Assembly (NCBI GenBank): GCA_015067565.1
Contig: SVMF01000009.1
Coordinates: 1-64,000, forward strand
Length of the DNA stretch: 64,000 bases
Direction of reading: 5' to 3'
DNA from: Oscillospiraceae bacterium
GTDB taxonomy: Bacteria > Bacillota > Clostridia > Oscillospirales > Oscillospiraceae
Of the stretch, positions 35,766 through 46,030 are shown piece after piece. The translations under genes were made by a program, and so were the position numbers. How positions within the stretch are numbered: the first letter of the stretch is position 1; each line of letters begins with the position of its first letter. The notes beneath the pieces are model-generated. The model was not told the origin of the DNA. It searched no databases and worked only from the letters and a program-made list of their open reading frames with translations.

Positions 35766-36658
35766 GACTTTTTGACGGACATTGCGATACGCCCTATGAG
35801 CTTTGGATGAGAGGGGAAACCCTTGAACAAAATTCCTGCCATATCGATCTGCAAAAAACTTCCGAGTTTGGCGCCTTTGCGCAGATATTTGCGTTCTGCT
35901 CCTATGCAGGGACGCCGATGGCGCACAAGCGCTTGCTGACTGAGCCGCTGAAACTTTTAAAGGATCATATCTTAAAGCATTCTGACCGCATGGGATTGGC
36001 TGATACGGCAGAACAGATCAGACAGCTCCATGCCCAAGGAAAGGCAGCAGCCTTGTTGTCGCTCGAGGGTGCGGAGCTGATTGATTGCGATCCTGAGCAG
36101 ATCTCTGAGCTGGAGCACTTTTCGATGTGCACGCTGACTTGGAATGAAGATAATGCCTTGGCTGGTTGTCATTTGTCCGATCGGGGGCTGACGGATCTCG
36201 GCAGAGCCTTTGTGCACCGCGCAAAGGGACGGATGCTGATCGATGTCAGCCACTTGGGAGACCGAGCCTTTTGGGATCTTTTGGAGCTCACCGATGCGCC
36301 GATTCTTGCAAGCCACAGCAATTGCAGAAGCCTGTGCCCTCACAGCCGCAACCTGACGGACGACCAGCTGCGGCAGATCGCGCAAACGGGCGGAACGGTC
36401 GGCTTGAATTTATATGTTCCGTTCTTGGGAGAAAATGCGAATTTTGAGACAATTCGCAGACACCTGGAGCATATGCTGAGACTCTGCGGTGAGGATCATG
36501 TGGCGCTCGGCGGAGACCTTGACGGCTGCGATCAGCTGCCACAGGGGTTTGCGAATGTGAGCAGCTATTTGTCGCTTTATTCGTATTTGCGTGGCTGCGG
36601 ATACGACGAGGCATTGCTGGATCACATTTTCTACCGAAATCTTTTACAGCTTTTTTGA
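35762..36658 (+). CDS. Membrane dipeptidase (peptidase M19)
   Basis: 298 residues. FDGHCDTPYELW at the N-terminus carries the first zinc ligands (HxD). The later SLEGAELI, ILASHSNCRSL and VALGGDLDGCD segments are the other M19 metal and substrate sites. It hydrolyses dipeptides. No signal peptide is visible, so it is probably cytoplasmic. The ATGA overlap with yraN implies coupled translation. Confidence 0.9.
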   Translation: MRLFDGHCDTPYELWMRGETLEQNSCHIDLQKTSEFGAFAQIFAFCSYAGTPMAHKRLLTEPLKLLKDHILKHSDRMGLADTAEQIRQLHAQGKAAALLSLEGAELIDCDPEQISELEHFSMCTLTWNEDNALAGCHLSDRGLTDLGRAFVHRAKGRMLIDVSHLGDRAFWDLLELTDAPILASHSNCRSLCPHSRNLTDDQLRQIAQTGGTVGLNLYVPFLGENANFETIRRHLEHMLRLCGEDHVALGGDLDGCDQLPQGFANVSSYLSLYSYLRGCGYDEALLDHIFYRNLLQLF

Positions 36659-36670
36659 AGGAGGACGTCT

Positions 36671-37360
36671 ATGGCATTATATGCAATCGGTGATTTGCAC
36701 CTGTCATTCGGTGTGAATAAGCCGATGGATGTTTTTGGCGGTGCATGGGATGGCTATGTGGATAAACTCAGAGAGGGCTTGAAAGTGATCGGCCCTGAGG
36801 ATACGACAGTTCTCCTTGGCGATCTGACCTGGGGGATCGACCTGCAGCAGGCCAGAGAGGATTTTGCCTTCATCAATTCCATCCCGGGCAGAAAGCTGAT
36901 TCTTAAGGGAAACCACGACTATTGGTGGACGACCGCAGCAAAATTCTACAAATTTTGTGAGGAAAACGGCTTTACAAATATGTACATCCTCAACAACAAC
37001 TTCTATGAGTACGAGGAACTGGCCTTGTGCGGAACCAGAGGATGGTTTTTTGAGGAGGATGCTGCGCTGGGCAGCCACAATGACAAGATCTTCAAGCGCG
37101 AGTTGATCCGCCTGGAAACCTCGCTGAAGGCGGCGGGAGACCGTGTGAAACTGTGCTTTTTGCATTACCCGCCCCGCTATCGCGGTTATGAATGTCCGGA
37201 GATCCTGCGACTTCTGAAGGATTACGGTGTGCGACAGTGCTGCTACGGGCATTTGCACGGTGATAGCCATAAACTTGCAATTGAAGGCCTGCATGATGGT
37301 GTCGATTTTCGACTTTGTGCGGCGGATTTTGTAAAATTTTCGCCAATTCGTTTGAGATAA
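36671..37360 (+). CDS. Metallophosphoesterase
   Basis: 229 residues. Calcineurin-like motifs: AIGDLHLSFG (GDxH), VLLGDLTWG, LILKGNHDYWW (GNHD), and CYGHLHGDSH (GHxH) near the end. The substrate is not evident. AAGGAGG precedes the ATG; it ends the ylqF-type operon. Confidence 0.9.
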   Translation: MALYAIGDLHLSFGVNKPMDVFGGAWDGYVDKLREGLKVIGPEDTTVLLGDLTWGIDLQQAREDFAFINSIPGRKLILKGNHDYWWTTAAKFYKFCEENGFTNMYILNNNFYEYEELALCGTRGWFFEEDAALGSHNDKIFKRELIRLETSLKAAGDRVKLCFLHYPPRYRGYECPEILRLLKDYGVRQCCYGHLHGDSHKLAIEGLHDGVDFRLCAADFVKFSPIRLR

Positions 37361-37371
37361 CGAAATAAAGC

Positions 37372-37400
37372 TTGTAATTTCAATAAAAATCTGATAAAAT
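37372..37400 (+). promoter_or_regulatory. Promoter of tig-clpP-clpX
   Basis: TTGTAA, 17 bases, TAAAAT with an extended TGA just before the -10, about 40 bases before the tig ATG. Confidence 0.7.
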
Positions 37401-37440
37401 ATATCGGCTATTATAAAAGTAAACCATAGGAGGATTTACA

Positions 37441-38739
37441 ATGAACGTTAAGAATGTTGAGAAAGAAGCAACGCGTGCTTCCATTACAGTTGACATCACC
37501 AAGTCTGAGCTCGAGCCCGCAATTGCCAAGGTGTACAACAAGGTCCGCAAGGACATTACTCTGCCCGGCTTCCGCAAGGGCAAGGCTCCCCGTGCAGTGA
37601 TCGAGGCTGCTTACGGCAAGCACGTTTTCTATGAAGATGCCATCGAAGAGATGTATGCACAGATCTATACCGAGGCTGTTTTGTCGCAGAAGGACCTTAA
37701 GCCCGTTGGCCGCCCGATGGTCACCAAGATGGAAATTATCGATGGCGACGGCGTTGAACTCGTGATCGTGACCGATCTGTATCCCGAGGTTACTCTCGGC
37801 GATTATAAGGGCCTCGAGGTTGAGAAGGCTGAGGTTACCGTCAGCGCAGAAGAGGTTGAGGCTGAGCTCGACCGCATGGCAAACAATGTTGCCCGCATTA
37901 GCAGCGTTGAGCGTGCAGCTCAGGAAGGCGACACTGCAGTGATCGACTTTGAAGGCTTCAAGGACGGTGTCGCATTCGATGGTGGCAAGGGCGAAAAGTA
38001 TGACCTCAAGCTCGGCAGTGGCAGCTTCATTCCCGGCTTTGAAGAGCAGGTTGTCGGTATGGTTGCCGGTGAGGAGAAGGACATCAATGTCAGCTTCCCC
38101 GAGAATTACCAAGCAGCTGAGCTTGCAGGCGCTCCCGTTGTGTTCAAGGTCAAGCTCCATGAGGTCAAGGAGACCATCGTTCCTGCCAAGGACGACGAGC
38201 TGGCAAAAGACGTTTCTGAGTTTGATACCATCGATGAGCTGCGTGCCGATCTGGAGAAGAAGCTTGTTGAGAGCCGTCAGGCCGGTGTTGACCGTGCATT
38301 CCAGAATGCTGCGATCGACAAGGCAGTTGCCAACATGACCGTTGAGATTCCTGACAGCATGATCGACGAAGAGCTCGAGCGCCAGATGGAGCGCATGGAT
38401 TATGAGCTGCGCAGCCAGGGTGCTTCCCTCGAGGCTTATGCACAGATGCTCGGTGGTGATATGGACGGCATCAAGAACAGTCTGCGCCCCGGTGCACTGG
38501 CTGCTGTCAAGACCAATGTCATGCTCGACGCTGTTGTGACCGCTGAGGGCATTGAGGTCTCCGACGAGGAGTGCGAGGAAGAGTATGCAAAGATCGCTGA
38601 GAGCTACAAGCTCGATGTCGAGCGCGTCAAGCAGCTTATGGGCATCGACGAGCTGCGCGGCGACTTGCAGGTTCGCAAGGCTGCAAAGCTGATTGCTGAC
38701 GAGGCGGTTGCTGTTCCTGTTAAGAAGGAAGAGGAATAA
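37441..38739 (+). CDS. tig: Trigger factor
   Basis: Ribosome-bound chaperone, 432 residues. The N-terminal ribosome-binding signature is LPGFRKGKAPRAVIEAAYG. A middle FKBP-type prolyl isomerase domain (about 160-245: GDTAVIDFEGFKDGV) and a C-terminal helical chaperone domain follow. Codons are strongly biased, as expected for high expression. The order tig-clpP-clpX-lon is classic. Confidence 0.96.
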   Translation: MNVKNVEKEATRASITVDITKSELEPAIAKVYNKVRKDITLPGFRKGKAPRAVIEAAYGKHVFYEDAIEEMYAQIYTEAVLSQKDLKPVGRPMVTKMEIIDGDGVELVIVTDLYPEVTLGDYKGLEVEKAEVTVSAEEVEAELDRMANNVARISSVERAAQEGDTAVIDFEGFKDGVAFDGGKGEKYDLKLGSGSFIPGFEEQVVGMVAGEEKDINVSFPENYQAAELAGAPVVFKVKLHEVKETIVPAKDDELAKDVSEFDTIDELRADLEKKLVESRQAGVDRAFQNAAIDKAVANMTVEIPDSMIDEELERQMERMDYELRSQGASLEAYAQMLGGDMDGIKNSLRPGALAAVKTNVMLDAVVTAEGIEVSDEECEEEYAKIAESYKLDVERVKQLMGIDELRGDLQVRKAAKLIADEAVAVPVKKEEE

Positions 38740-38784
38740 TTACCGATCAAATCGGTTAGAATGTTTCGAGAAAGGAGCATGGAT

Positions 38785-39366
38785 ATGAGTTTGGTACCCT
38801 ATGTTGTTGAACAAACAAGCCGTGGCGAACGTTCCTATGACATTTTTTCCCGTCTGCTGAACGACCGCATCATCTTCCTGTCTGAGGAGGTCAATGATAC
38901 AACGGCCAGTTTGATCGTTGCACAGATGCTTTATCTTGAGGCACAGGACCCCGATAAGGATATTCAGTTTTACATCAACAGCCCCGGCGGCAGCGTTACA
39001 GCCGGCATGGCAATTTACGATACGATGCAGTACATCAAGTGCGATGTTTCCACCATTTGTATCGGCATGGCTGCTTCTATGGGCGCATTCCTGCTGTCGG
39101 CAGGTACGAAGGGCAAGCGTATTGCGCTGCCGAATGCTGAGATCATGATCCATCAGCCCTCCGGCGGTGCGAAGGGTCAGGTAACAGATATCCAGATCCA
39201 CGCAGAGCGCATCATTGCCATCAAGCGTAAGCTCAATGAGATCTTGGCCGCAAACACCGGAAAGAGTGTTGAGGTCGTGTCGCAGGACACCGAGCGTGAC
39301 CATTTCCTGACTGCCGAGGAGGCGAAGGAATACGGCATCATCGATAAGGTTATCTATCAGAGATAA
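38785..39366 (+). CDS. clpP: ATP-dependent Clp protease proteolytic subunit
   Basis: 193 residues. The catalytic Ser is in [11 protein letters not shown] (about 98), the His in [13 protein letters not shown] (about 123), and the Asp in the following segment. The ATG at 38785 is seven bases after AAGGAG; the ATG six bases earlier is too close to it. It forms the tetradecamer that works with ClpX, encoded next. Confidence 0.96.
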   Translation: MSLVPYVVEQTSRGERSYDIFSRLLNDRIIFLSEEVNDTTASLIVAQMLYLEAQDPDKDIQFYINSPGGSVTAGMAIYDTMQYIKCDVSTICIGMAASMGAFLLSAGTKGKRIALPNAEIMIHQPSGGAKGQVTDIQIHAERIIAIKRKLNEILAANTGKSVEVVSQDTERDHFLTAEEAKEYGIIDKVIYQR

Positions 39367-39383
39367 TTAGAGGAGAGATCAAA

Positions 39384-40622
39384 TTGGCTGAAAAAATGAT
39401 CCACTGCTCGTTCTGCGGAAAATCGCAGGGGCAGGTGGTAAGAATTATATCCGGGCCGGGTGTCTACATCTGCAATGAATGTGTTAATCTATGCAATGAG
39501 CTGCTTGACGAGGATATGTACGAAGCTGCATCGAGCGGTTTTGAAACGCCCGAGAAGCTTCCGACTCCGAAAGAGATCAAGGAGTATATGGATGGCTATA
39601 TCGTCGGCCAGGACGAGGCGAAGATCGCTTTGGCTGTGTCGGTTTATAACCACTATAAGCGAATTTACTATGGCGGCATCTCCGATGTGGAGCTGCAAAA
39701 GAGCAATATTTTGCTCATTGGCCCCACGGGCTGTGGCAAGACCCTCTTTGCCCAGACCCTGGCCAAGATTTTGAACGTACCCTTTGCCATTGCTGATGCA
39801 ACGACTTTGACCGAGGCAGGCTATGTCGGCGAGGATGTTGAGAACATTCTCCTGCGCCTTTTGCAGGCGGCTGACTATGATGTGGAGCTTGCCGAGCGCG
39901 GTATTATCTACATCGATGAGATGGATAAGATTGCTCGCAAGAGCGAGAATACTTCCATCACCCGCGATGTTTCGGGCGAGGGCGTGCAGCAGGCACTGCT
40001 TAAGATTGTCGAGGGTACTATGGCGAACATTCCTCCGCAGGGCGGCAGAAAGCACCCACAGCAGGAATACATCCAGATGGATACGACGAATATCCTATTC
40101 ATTTGCGGCGGCGCATTCGATGGCCTGGATCAGATCATCGAGCGACGCACCGAGCGCAGCAGTCTCGGTTTCGGCTCTGAGCTGAAGAGTAGCAAGGAGA
40201 AGGATATCGGTGCCCTGTTTGCACAGGTTCAGCCGCAGGATCTGCTGAAATTCGGCATTATTCCCGAATTGGTCGGCAGACTTCCGGTCATTACCGGCCT
40301 GACAAATCTTTCCGAGGAAGAGCTTGTGCGAATTCTGACGGAACCGAAGAACGCACTGTGCCGTCAGTATCGCAAGCTTTTCGAACTGGATCATGTCAAG
40401 CTGGACTTTGAGCCGGAAGCGTTGGAGGCAATTGCACAAAGAGCGATCGAGAGGAAGATCGGCGCACGAGGACTTCGTGCGATTTTGGAGTCTGTCATGA
40501 CGAAGATCATGTATGAGATCCCTTCCGATCCGTCGATCACAGAAGTTATGATCACCCGTGAAAGCGTCTTGGACGGTAAACAGCCGACCATCAAGCGTAA
40601 GCGGGAGAGCAAACCTGAATAA
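39384..40622 (+). CDS. clpX: ClpX unfoldase
   Basis: 412 residues. The N-terminal zinc-binding domain has Cys pairs CSFCGKSQ and CNECVNLC. The AAA+ core follows, with Walker A GPTGCGKT (about 116) and Walker [11 protein letters not shown]. The IGF-type ClpP-docking loop reads LGFGSEL. The start is TTG at 39384, eight bases after AGGAG. Confidence 0.95.
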   Translation: MAEKMIHCSFCGKSQGQVVRIISGPGVYICNECVNLCNELLDEDMYEAASSGFETPEKLPTPKEIKEYMDGYIVGQDEAKIALAVSVYNHYKRIYYGGISDVELQKSNILLIGPTGCGKTLFAQTLAKILNVPFAIADATTLTEAGYVGEDVENILLRLLQAADYDVELAERGIIYIDEMDKIARKSENTSITRDVSGEGVQQALLKIVEGTMANIPPQGGRKHPQQEYIQMDTTNILFICGGAFDGLDQIIERRTERSSLGFGSELKSSKEKDIGALFAQVQPQDLLKFGIIPELVGRLPVITGLTNLSEEELVRILTEPKNALCRQYRKLFELDHVKLDFEPEALEAIAQRAIERKIGARGLRAILESVMTKIMYEIPSDPSITEVMITRESVLDGKQPTIKRKRESKPE

Positions 40623-40624
40623 TG

Positions 40625-40655
40625 AAGGGGGAAGGTGACTTCCCCTTTCTTTGCG
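40625..40655 (+). terminator. Hairpin between clpX and lon
   Basis: AAGGGGGAAG pairs with CTTCCCCTTT, followed by CTTTGCGTTTTT. It could attenuate read-through into lon. Confidence 0.6.
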
Positions 40656-40685
40656 TTTTTCAATTCCTTACGAAAGGAGAATATT

Positions 40686-43094
40686 ATGCAGGAAATTATC
40701 ATTTCTGAACGCATTCCCGTCCTGGCCCTGCGCGGTCTGACGGTGTTCCCGAAGACAACGATGCATTTCGATGTCGGTCGGGACAAGTCTGTCAAAGCCC
40801 TGGACCAGGCAATGGCCAAGGATCAGCGCATCTTTTTGGTCACGCAGAAGGATCTTCTGCAGGATGATCCCGATTTTAAGGATCTTTATCCCGTAGGAAC
40901 CTTTGCGCAGGTGCGTCAGGTGCTCAAAATGCCCGGTGATTCTGTGCGCATTTTGGTCTATGGTGAGTGCCGAGGCAGGATCGTGGAAGCTCATCAGACT
41001 GCGCCCTATCTATGCGCAAGAGTGGAGTCGCTGCCGGATCTGGACTATGTCGAGCGTTCACCCCGTGTCGATGCGCTCATCCGCCAGGCAGCACAGATGT
41101 TTGATGAGTTTGTCGAGCTGTCGCAAAGACCGGTTCATGAGGTGATGCTCAAGATTCTTGCCTCGAAGGATCCCGGTTTTGTTGCCGATATTATGGCGCA
41201 GGCGGCAAGCTTTGACTATTCCGATAAGATGCGCGTGCTGTCGATTCTGCATCCTGTGCGCCGTTTGGAGCGTGCCAATCAGCTCATGGCGCACGAGCTG
41301 GAGGTTCTTAGACTCGAAAACCAGATCCAGGATCAGACCCAGCAGAACATCGATAAGGGACAGCGTGAATATTTTTTGCGCGAGCAAATGAAGGTCATCC
41401 GAGGCGAACTTGGTGAGACGGATGACGAGGCAGAGATCGAGGAATACCGTGAAAAGATCTCACGGCTACAGCTTTCCGAGGAGGTTGTGCAGAAGCTTCA
41501 TAAGGAGCTGACACGCCTATCCAAGCAGGGCTACGGCTCTTCTGAATCCTCTGTTATCCGCAATTATCTCGATACCGTCCTGGCGCTTCCTTGGAATACC
41601 CGTACGAAGGAACGCCTGAGTGTCGATCACGCACGAAAGATTCTCGACGCAGATCATTTTGGACTTGAGAAGGTCAAGGAACGCATCCTGGAGTCCATTG
41701 CGGTCAAACAGCTTGCGCCCGATATGTCCGGACAGATCCTGTGTCTGGTCGGACCTCCCGGTGTGGGCAAGACCTCGATCGCCATGAGCGTTGCTCGTGC
41801 GCTGAATCGTAAGCTTGCACGTATTTCTCTCGGTGGCATTCATGACGAGGCGGAGATCCGCGGCCATAGAAAGACCTATATCGGCGCAATGCCGGGGCGT
41901 ATTATGAGTGCCATTTCGCAGTCCGGTTCCTCAAACCCCTTGCTGCTCCTCGATGAGATCGACAAGCTCGGCAGTGATTATAAGGGCGATCCGTCTGCGG
42001 CGCTGCTTGAGGTTCTGGATGCAGAGCAGAATCATTCCTTCCGTGACAACTATCTGGAGATCCCGTTTGATCTTCGGGAATGTATGTTCATCACCACGGC
42101 CAATACGACCGACACAATCCCTCGTCCGCTTCTTGACCGTATGGAGGTCATCGAGCTGAACTCCTATACCGACGAGGAAAAGCTGATGATCGTCAAACAG
42201 CATCTGCTTGCAAAGCAGCTGATGAAGCACGGCCTGAAGAAGAGTCTGGTGCGCGTGTCGGACGATGCGATCCGTGAGATCATCTGCTGCTATACCCGTG
42301 AGTCGGGGGTCCGAAATCTGGAGCGTGAGATCGCAAATCTGGCCCGTAAGTGCGCCATGCGCTTTGTCAGCGACCCGACCTTGACAAAGATCAGCGTCAG
42401 GGCTTCGAATCTGGATGAATTCTTGGGGCCGAAGAAGGTTTTGCCAGATCAACTGCCCAATGCCGACACAGTCGGTTTGGTCACGGGCCTGGCATGGACG
42501 AGCGTCGGCGGCGAGACCTTGGAGGTCGAATGCAATGTCGTTGACGGCACGGGAAAGCTGAACCTGACTGGAAATCTGGGCGATGTGATGAAGGAATCGG
42601 TGCAGGCGGCTATGAGCTATATCCGCTCGAGAGTCGACGTACTGCACATTGCGCCTGATTTCTATAAATCCAAGGACATTCACGTGCATTTTCCCGAGGG
42701 CGCTGTGCCTAAGGATGGCCCTTCGGCAGGCATTACCGTTTGTACGGCGATGGTTTCGGCACTGACAGGTGCGCCCGTGCGCCGTGACATTGCCATGACC
42801 GGAGAAATATCCATCCGTGGCAGAGTCCTGCCGATCGGTGGACTGAAGGAAAAGACGATGGCGGCGCTTCGTCACGGCATCAAGACGGTCATCATACCGC
42901 AGGACAATGAAAAGGATCTGCGATTGATCGATCAGACTGTGCGCAAGGCATTGAATTTCATCACGGTGGAGCATATCGACGCTGTGATTGAGGCAGCACT
43001 TTGTTTGCCCATTAATGAGCCGAAGCAGCCGACCAAAACAGCGGTCGCCATTTTGCATGAAGCACCGAAAACGAAAACGGAGATTCGACAATGA
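40686..43094 (+). CDS. lon: Lon protease
   Basis: 802 residues. The N-terminal substrate domain begins [15 protein letters not shown]. The AAA+ module has Walker [10 protein letters not shown] (about 356). The C-terminal protease has the catalytic Ser in KDGPSAGIT (about 680) and the Lys in [14 protein letters not shown] (about 722). The length is typical. AAAGGAG precedes the ATG at 40686. ATGA overlap with engB. Confidence 0.96.
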   Translation: MQEIIISERIPVLALRGLTVFPKTTMHFDVGRDKSVKALDQAMAKDQRIFLVTQKDLLQDDPDFKDLYPVGTFAQVRQVLKMPGDSVRILVYGECRGRIVEAHQTAPYLCARVESLPDLDYVERSPRVDALIRQAAQMFDEFVELSQRPVHEVMLKILASKDPGFVADIMAQAASFDYSDKMRVLSILHPVRRLERANQLMAHELEVLRLENQIQDQTQQNIDKGQREYFLREQMKVIRGELGETDDEAEIEEYREKISRLQLSEEVVQKLHKELTRLSKQGYGSSESSVIRNYLDTVLALPWNTRTKERLSVDHARKILDADHFGLEKVKERILESIAVKQLAPDMSGQILCLVGPPGVGKTSIAMSVARALNRKLARISLGGIHDEAEIRGHRKTYIGAMPGRIMSAISQSGSSNPLLLLDEIDKLGSDYKGDPSAALLEVLDAEQNHSFRDNYLEIPFDLRECMFITTANTTDTIPRPLLDRMEVIELNSYTDEEKLMIVKQHLLAKQLMKHGLKKSLVRVSDDAIREIICCYTRESGVRNLEREIANLARKCAMRFVSDPTLTKISVRASNLDEFLGPKKVLPDQLPNADTVGLVTGLAWTSVGGETLEVECNVVDGTGKLNLTGNLGDVMKESVQAAMSYIRSRVDVLHIAPDFYKSKDIHVHFPEGAVPKDGPSAGITVCTAMVSALTGAPVRRDIAMTGEISIRGRVLPIGGLKEKTMAALRHGIKTVIIPQDNEKDLRLIDQTVRKALNFITVEHIDAVIEAALCLPINEPKQPTKTAVAILHEAPKTKTEIRQ

Positions 43095-43672
43095 ATTTAC
43101 AGAAAGTAGAATTTATCACATCTGCTGCACAGCCGAAGGCCTTTATCGCCGACGGCTTGCCGCAGGTGGCATTTGTCGGCAAATCGAACGTCGGCAAGTC
43201 TTCTGTTCTGAATTGTGTCCTGCAGCGAAAAAATTTTGCCCGCGTTGGTCAAAAACCGGGCAAAACCATCCATATCAACTATTTCAGAATTGATAACAAG
43301 GCCTATTTCGTGGATCTTCCCGGTTACGGCTACGCACAGGTTGCGCAGGCTGAGAAGGATCGCTGGGGCCGCCTGATGGAGAGCTATTTCGGCTACCCCG
43401 AGCGCATTACCCTTGGGGTTATGATCGTCGATGCCCGACACGAGCCTACAAAGCTCGACTGCGTGATGGCACAGCTGTTCCAGTCGTGCGGCTGCGAGTT
43501 CGTTGTTGTCGCCAATAAGCTTGATAAGCTGAAAAAGAGCGAGATCGAGCCGAATATGGCACGCATCCGGCAGACTCTGCAGCTGTCTGAGGATACCTTG
43601 CTGATCCCTTTCTCTGCAGAAAAGGGAACGGGCAGAGGGGATCTGGTCAGTGCCATAATGAATGCGTGTTAA
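43091..43672 (+). CDS. engB: Ribosome biogenesis GTPase EngB/YsxC
   Basis: 193 residues. G1 AFVGKSNVGKSS (about 32), G3 DLPGYGYAQV, G4 NKLDKL. Needed for 50S assembly. The start overlaps the lon stop (ATGA); lon-engB is a conserved Firmicutes pair. Confidence 0.95.
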   Translation: MNLQKVEFITSAAQPKAFIADGLPQVAFVGKSNVGKSSVLNCVLQRKNFARVGQKPGKTIHINYFRIDNKAYFVDLPGYGYAQVAQAEKDRWGRLMESYFGYPERITLGVMIVDARHEPTKLDCVMAQLFQSCGCEFVVVANKLDKLKKSEIEPNMARIRQTLQLSEDTLLIPFSAEKGTGRGDLVSAIMNAC

Positions 43673-43683
43673 TAGGTGAGCAT

Positions 43684-44661
43684 ATGAAGAATTTAACGGA
43701 ACACTTGATACAAGCGGTAGAGCGTGGAGAGCGTGTCGTTTTGTGCACCATTCTGGCAAGCTCCGGATCTTCGCCTCGCGGTGCGGGCGCAAGGATGGCC
43801 GTTTTTGCCGACGGCTCGACCATGGGAACCGTCGGCGGGGGAGAGGTCGAGTACTTAGCTTTGAAGGAAGCACTTTCCGTCCTGGACAGCGGCAAGACCT
43901 ATCTGCGCGCGTTCGACCTTGCACCGCAGCAGGTTGCCTCCATTGGTATGATCTGCGGCGGCAAGGTGACGATCCATTATCAGATCATCTCTGAGAAAGA
44001 TCTGTCCGTGCTGGAACAGATGCGCTCGGCTTTGCAGAAGGACGAGAACAGCTGGCTCAATCTTCAGATCCGCGACGGCGTCGTAGAGGATTTTCGTGTG
44101 GTAACGCAACAGGAGGCTGACGATCCGAGCTTGTATACGTCTCGTGCCGTGCTGAAAAAAGAAGAGCCTCTGCGCTATGCAGAACCTCTGCAGAGGGCCG
44201 GCCGCACTTACATATTTGGTGGTGGACATGTCGGACAGGCGCTGGTGCCTGTTCTGGCAAAGATCGGCTTCCGTGTCACTGTTTTCGATACCCGAGAGCA
44301 GATTGCGACCAAAGAGCATTTTCCAATGGCTGAGGAGGTCATCCTCGGAGACTATAACGATATTTATGCCAAGGTAAAGCTCACGGAAAACGATTTTGTC
44401 GTCATCATGACCCCGGGACATCAGTCGGACTTTGCGCTTTTGGAGCAGGTCTTGCGAAACAAAACTCGCTACGTTGGCTGCATCGGATCCCGGCATAAGA
44501 TCGCCAAAACGCAGGCGATGCTGCGCGAAGCGGGGATCAGTGAGGAGCGCATCGCTTCGGTGCATTCTCCCATTGGCTTGCAGATCCTGGCGGAAACGCC
44601 CGACGAGATCGCCATCAGCATCGCAGCGGAGATGATACAATGCAGAGCGGAAAGTCTATGA
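43684..44661 (+). CDS. XdhC/CoxI-family molybdenum-hydroxylase maturation protein
   Basis: 325 residues. The N-terminal XdhC/CoxI domain is ILASSGSSPRGAGARMAVF ... GTVGGGEVE. The C-terminal Rossmann domain is TYIFGGGHVGQALVPVLAK. XdhC proteins handle the molybdenum cofactor for xanthine-dehydrogenase-type enzymes. No hydroxylase subunits are in the window, so its client lies elsewhere. The ATG at 43684 follows AGGTGA. It overlaps the methyltransferase gene by 22 bases. Confidence 0.85.
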   Translation: MKNLTEHLIQAVERGERVVLCTILASSGSSPRGAGARMAVFADGSTMGTVGGGEVEYLALKEALSVLDSGKTYLRAFDLAPQQVASIGMICGGKVTIHYQIISEKDLSVLEQMRSALQKDENSWLNLQIRDGVVEDFRVVTQQEADDPSLYTSRAVLKKEEPLRYAEPLQRAGRTYIFGGGHVGQALVPVLAKIGFRVTVFDTREQIATKEHFPMAEEVILGDYNDIYAKVKLTENDFVVIMTPGHQSDFALLEQVLRNKTRYVGCIGSRHKIAKTQAMLREAGISEERIASVHSPIGLQILAETPDEIAISIAAEMIQCRAESL

Positions 44662-45359
44662 TGCAGCGATGGAATCCCGATGCACTGCGCTTTATGAGCG
44701 ATGCATCGGAATATGGCAGCTATCCACGGGATCTGGCAAACGAGCTTCTGCCGTATTTGCCGCGTGACGGTCATATCTGCGATGCAGGTTGTGGATTGGG
44801 TTATTTGGCGCAGGAGCTTTCGAATTATTGTAAGACTGTGACTGCCATTGACCGCGCTGCAGCCCCGATCGAAGCGTTTCAAAAGCGTTTTGCAAAGGAA
44901 AATCTGTTCGTATTTTGTGGCGACATTATTACGATTCAGACACAGTTTGATGCAATGGTCTTTTGCTATTTCGGAAAAACCGAGGAGATCCTTGCCTTGT
45001 CTGAGCGCCTCTGTAAGGGCAATGTTTTGGTCGTGAAGCGAGATTGCTCTGCCCATACATTTTCCCTCGGGAAGATTGATCGCAAGCGACACAGCGTGGA
45101 TTCGCTCGTAAGCGAGCTTCATACGAGACGGATTCCGTATGAGACGAAACCTCTTTCTATTGAGCTTGGGCAGCCGTTCCGTTCCCTGAACGATGCAATG
45201 GTTTTTTATCGCCTTTACAATAAGAGCGACAAACCCGTTGAGGAATCGGACGTCAGGAGCAGACTCATGAAAACGAATGATCCGATGTTCCCGTTCTATC
45301 TGCCAAGCGTTCGGCATATGGAGCTGATCGTTTTCGATGCGAATACATTAAGAGGGTGA
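44640..45359 (+). CDS. Class I SAM-dependent methyltransferase
   Basis: 239 residues. The SAM motif I reads ICDAGCGLGYLAQEL, then VTAIDRAAAPIEAF and FVFCGDI. The C-terminal third (about 150-239) has no recognised family. The ATG at 44640 lies eight bases after GGAG inside xdhC. Tight overlap with xdhC and the NTPase gene suggests one functional unit; the substrate is unknown. Confidence 0.78.
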   Translation: MQSGKSMMQRWNPDALRFMSDASEYGSYPRDLANELLPYLPRDGHICDAGCGLGYLAQELSNYCKTVTAIDRAAAPIEAFQKRFAKENLFVFCGDIITIQTQFDAMVFCYFGKTEEILALSERLCKGNVLVVKRDCSAHTFSLGKIDRKRHSVDSLVSELHTRRIPYETKPLSIELGQPFRSLNDAMVFYRLYNKSDKPVEESDVRSRLMKTNDPMFPFYLPSVRHMELIVFDANTLRG

Positions 45360-45363
45360 GTGG

Positions 45364-45849
45364 ATGAATCTGATATTCTGTGGCTGCAGCGGTAGTGGAA
45401 AAACCACGGCGATCCGTCGTATTTTGCAAGAGCTTCATGAGCCAATCTATGGTTTTTGGACCGAGAAGCTTGCACCGGATCTCGATGGCTGTTCTCCGGT
45501 TTACATACATGGCTACAGAGAACCGCTGTGCTTTGATCATTTGATCGGCACCTGCAAAAATCGACAGGCTGAGAAATTCCCTGAAGTTTTTGACTCGGTC
45601 GGCACGACCTATCTGACGGATATTCCAAAGGGAAGCCTTGTTGTCATGGATGAGATCGGTTGCATGGAAAGTGAGGCGAAAGAATTTATTAACGCGATCT
45701 TTCGTATTCTCGACGGCGATTACAGGGTGATTGCTGCAGTTCGGGACAAGAGCACACCGCTTTTGGACGCGGTTCGCACTCATCACAAGAGTGTTTGCCT
45801 GACGCCTGAGAGTTTTTGCTGTCAGGATTTGGTCTCTATTTTAAGATAA
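45364..45849 (+). CDS. THEP1-like nucleoside-triphosphatase
   Basis: 161 residues. P-loop CGCSGSGKTTAIRRIL at the N-terminus and Walker B SLVVMDEIGCMESEAKEF match the NTPase_1/THEP1 group. It lies four bases after the methyltransferase gene. In gut Clostridia such NTPases can sit in molybdenum/selenium hydroxylase loci; that role here is inference. Confidence 0.75.
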   Translation: MNLIFCGCSGSGKTTAIRRILQELHEPIYGFWTEKLAPDLDGCSPVYIHGYREPLCFDHLIGTCKNRQAEKFPEVFDSVGTTYLTDIPKGSLVVMDEIGCMESEAKEFINAIFRILDGDYRVIAAVRDKSTPLLDAVRTHHKSVCLTPESFCCQDLVSILR

Positions 45850-45872
45850 ATTTATTTGTCGAAAAAAATTGC

Positions 45873-45900
45873 TTGATTTTTCTGAAATCTGTGCTATAAT
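45873..45900 (+). promoter_or_regulatory. Promoter of tRNA-Val
   Basis: TTGATT, 16 bases, TATAAT, ending 12 bases before the tRNA. Confidence 0.75.
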
Positions 45901-45911
45901 AGCATGGCAAC

Positions 45912-45988
45912 GGAGGCTTAGCTCAGCTGGTTAGAGCGCCTGCTTCACACGCAGGAGGTCACTGGTTCGAGTCCAGCAGTCTCCACCA
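45912..45988 (+). tRNA. tRNA-Val (anticodon CAC)
   Basis: Acceptor arms GGAGGCT/AGTCTCC (one G-T pair), D-arm GCTCAGCTGGTTAGAGC, anticodon stem CCTGC/GCAGG around loop TTCACAC, and T-arm CTGGTTCGAGTCCAG. The CCA end is encoded. Anticodon CAC reads GUG valine codons. Confidence 0.97.
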
Positions 45989-45990
45989 TG

Positions 45991-46030
45991 AAAAAAGTCA
46001 CCTTTGTCTACTGACAAAGGTGACTTTTTT
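45991..46030 (+). terminator. Terminator of tRNA-Val
   Basis: AAAAAAGTCACCTTTGTC pairs with GACAAAGGTGACTTTTTT around a TACT loop: a very strong bidirectional hairpin ending in T6. Confidence 0.95.

Noticed and set aside
38742..38760. Short inverted repeat ACCGAT...ATCGGT between tig and clpP as a terminator
   Set aside because: The stem is only about six pairs, has no U-run, and the genes form a conserved operon. I also looked for CtsR-type heptads here and saw none.
41931..43091. Minus-strand frame of 386 codons opposite lon
   Set aside because: Antisense shadow of a strongly conserved gene.
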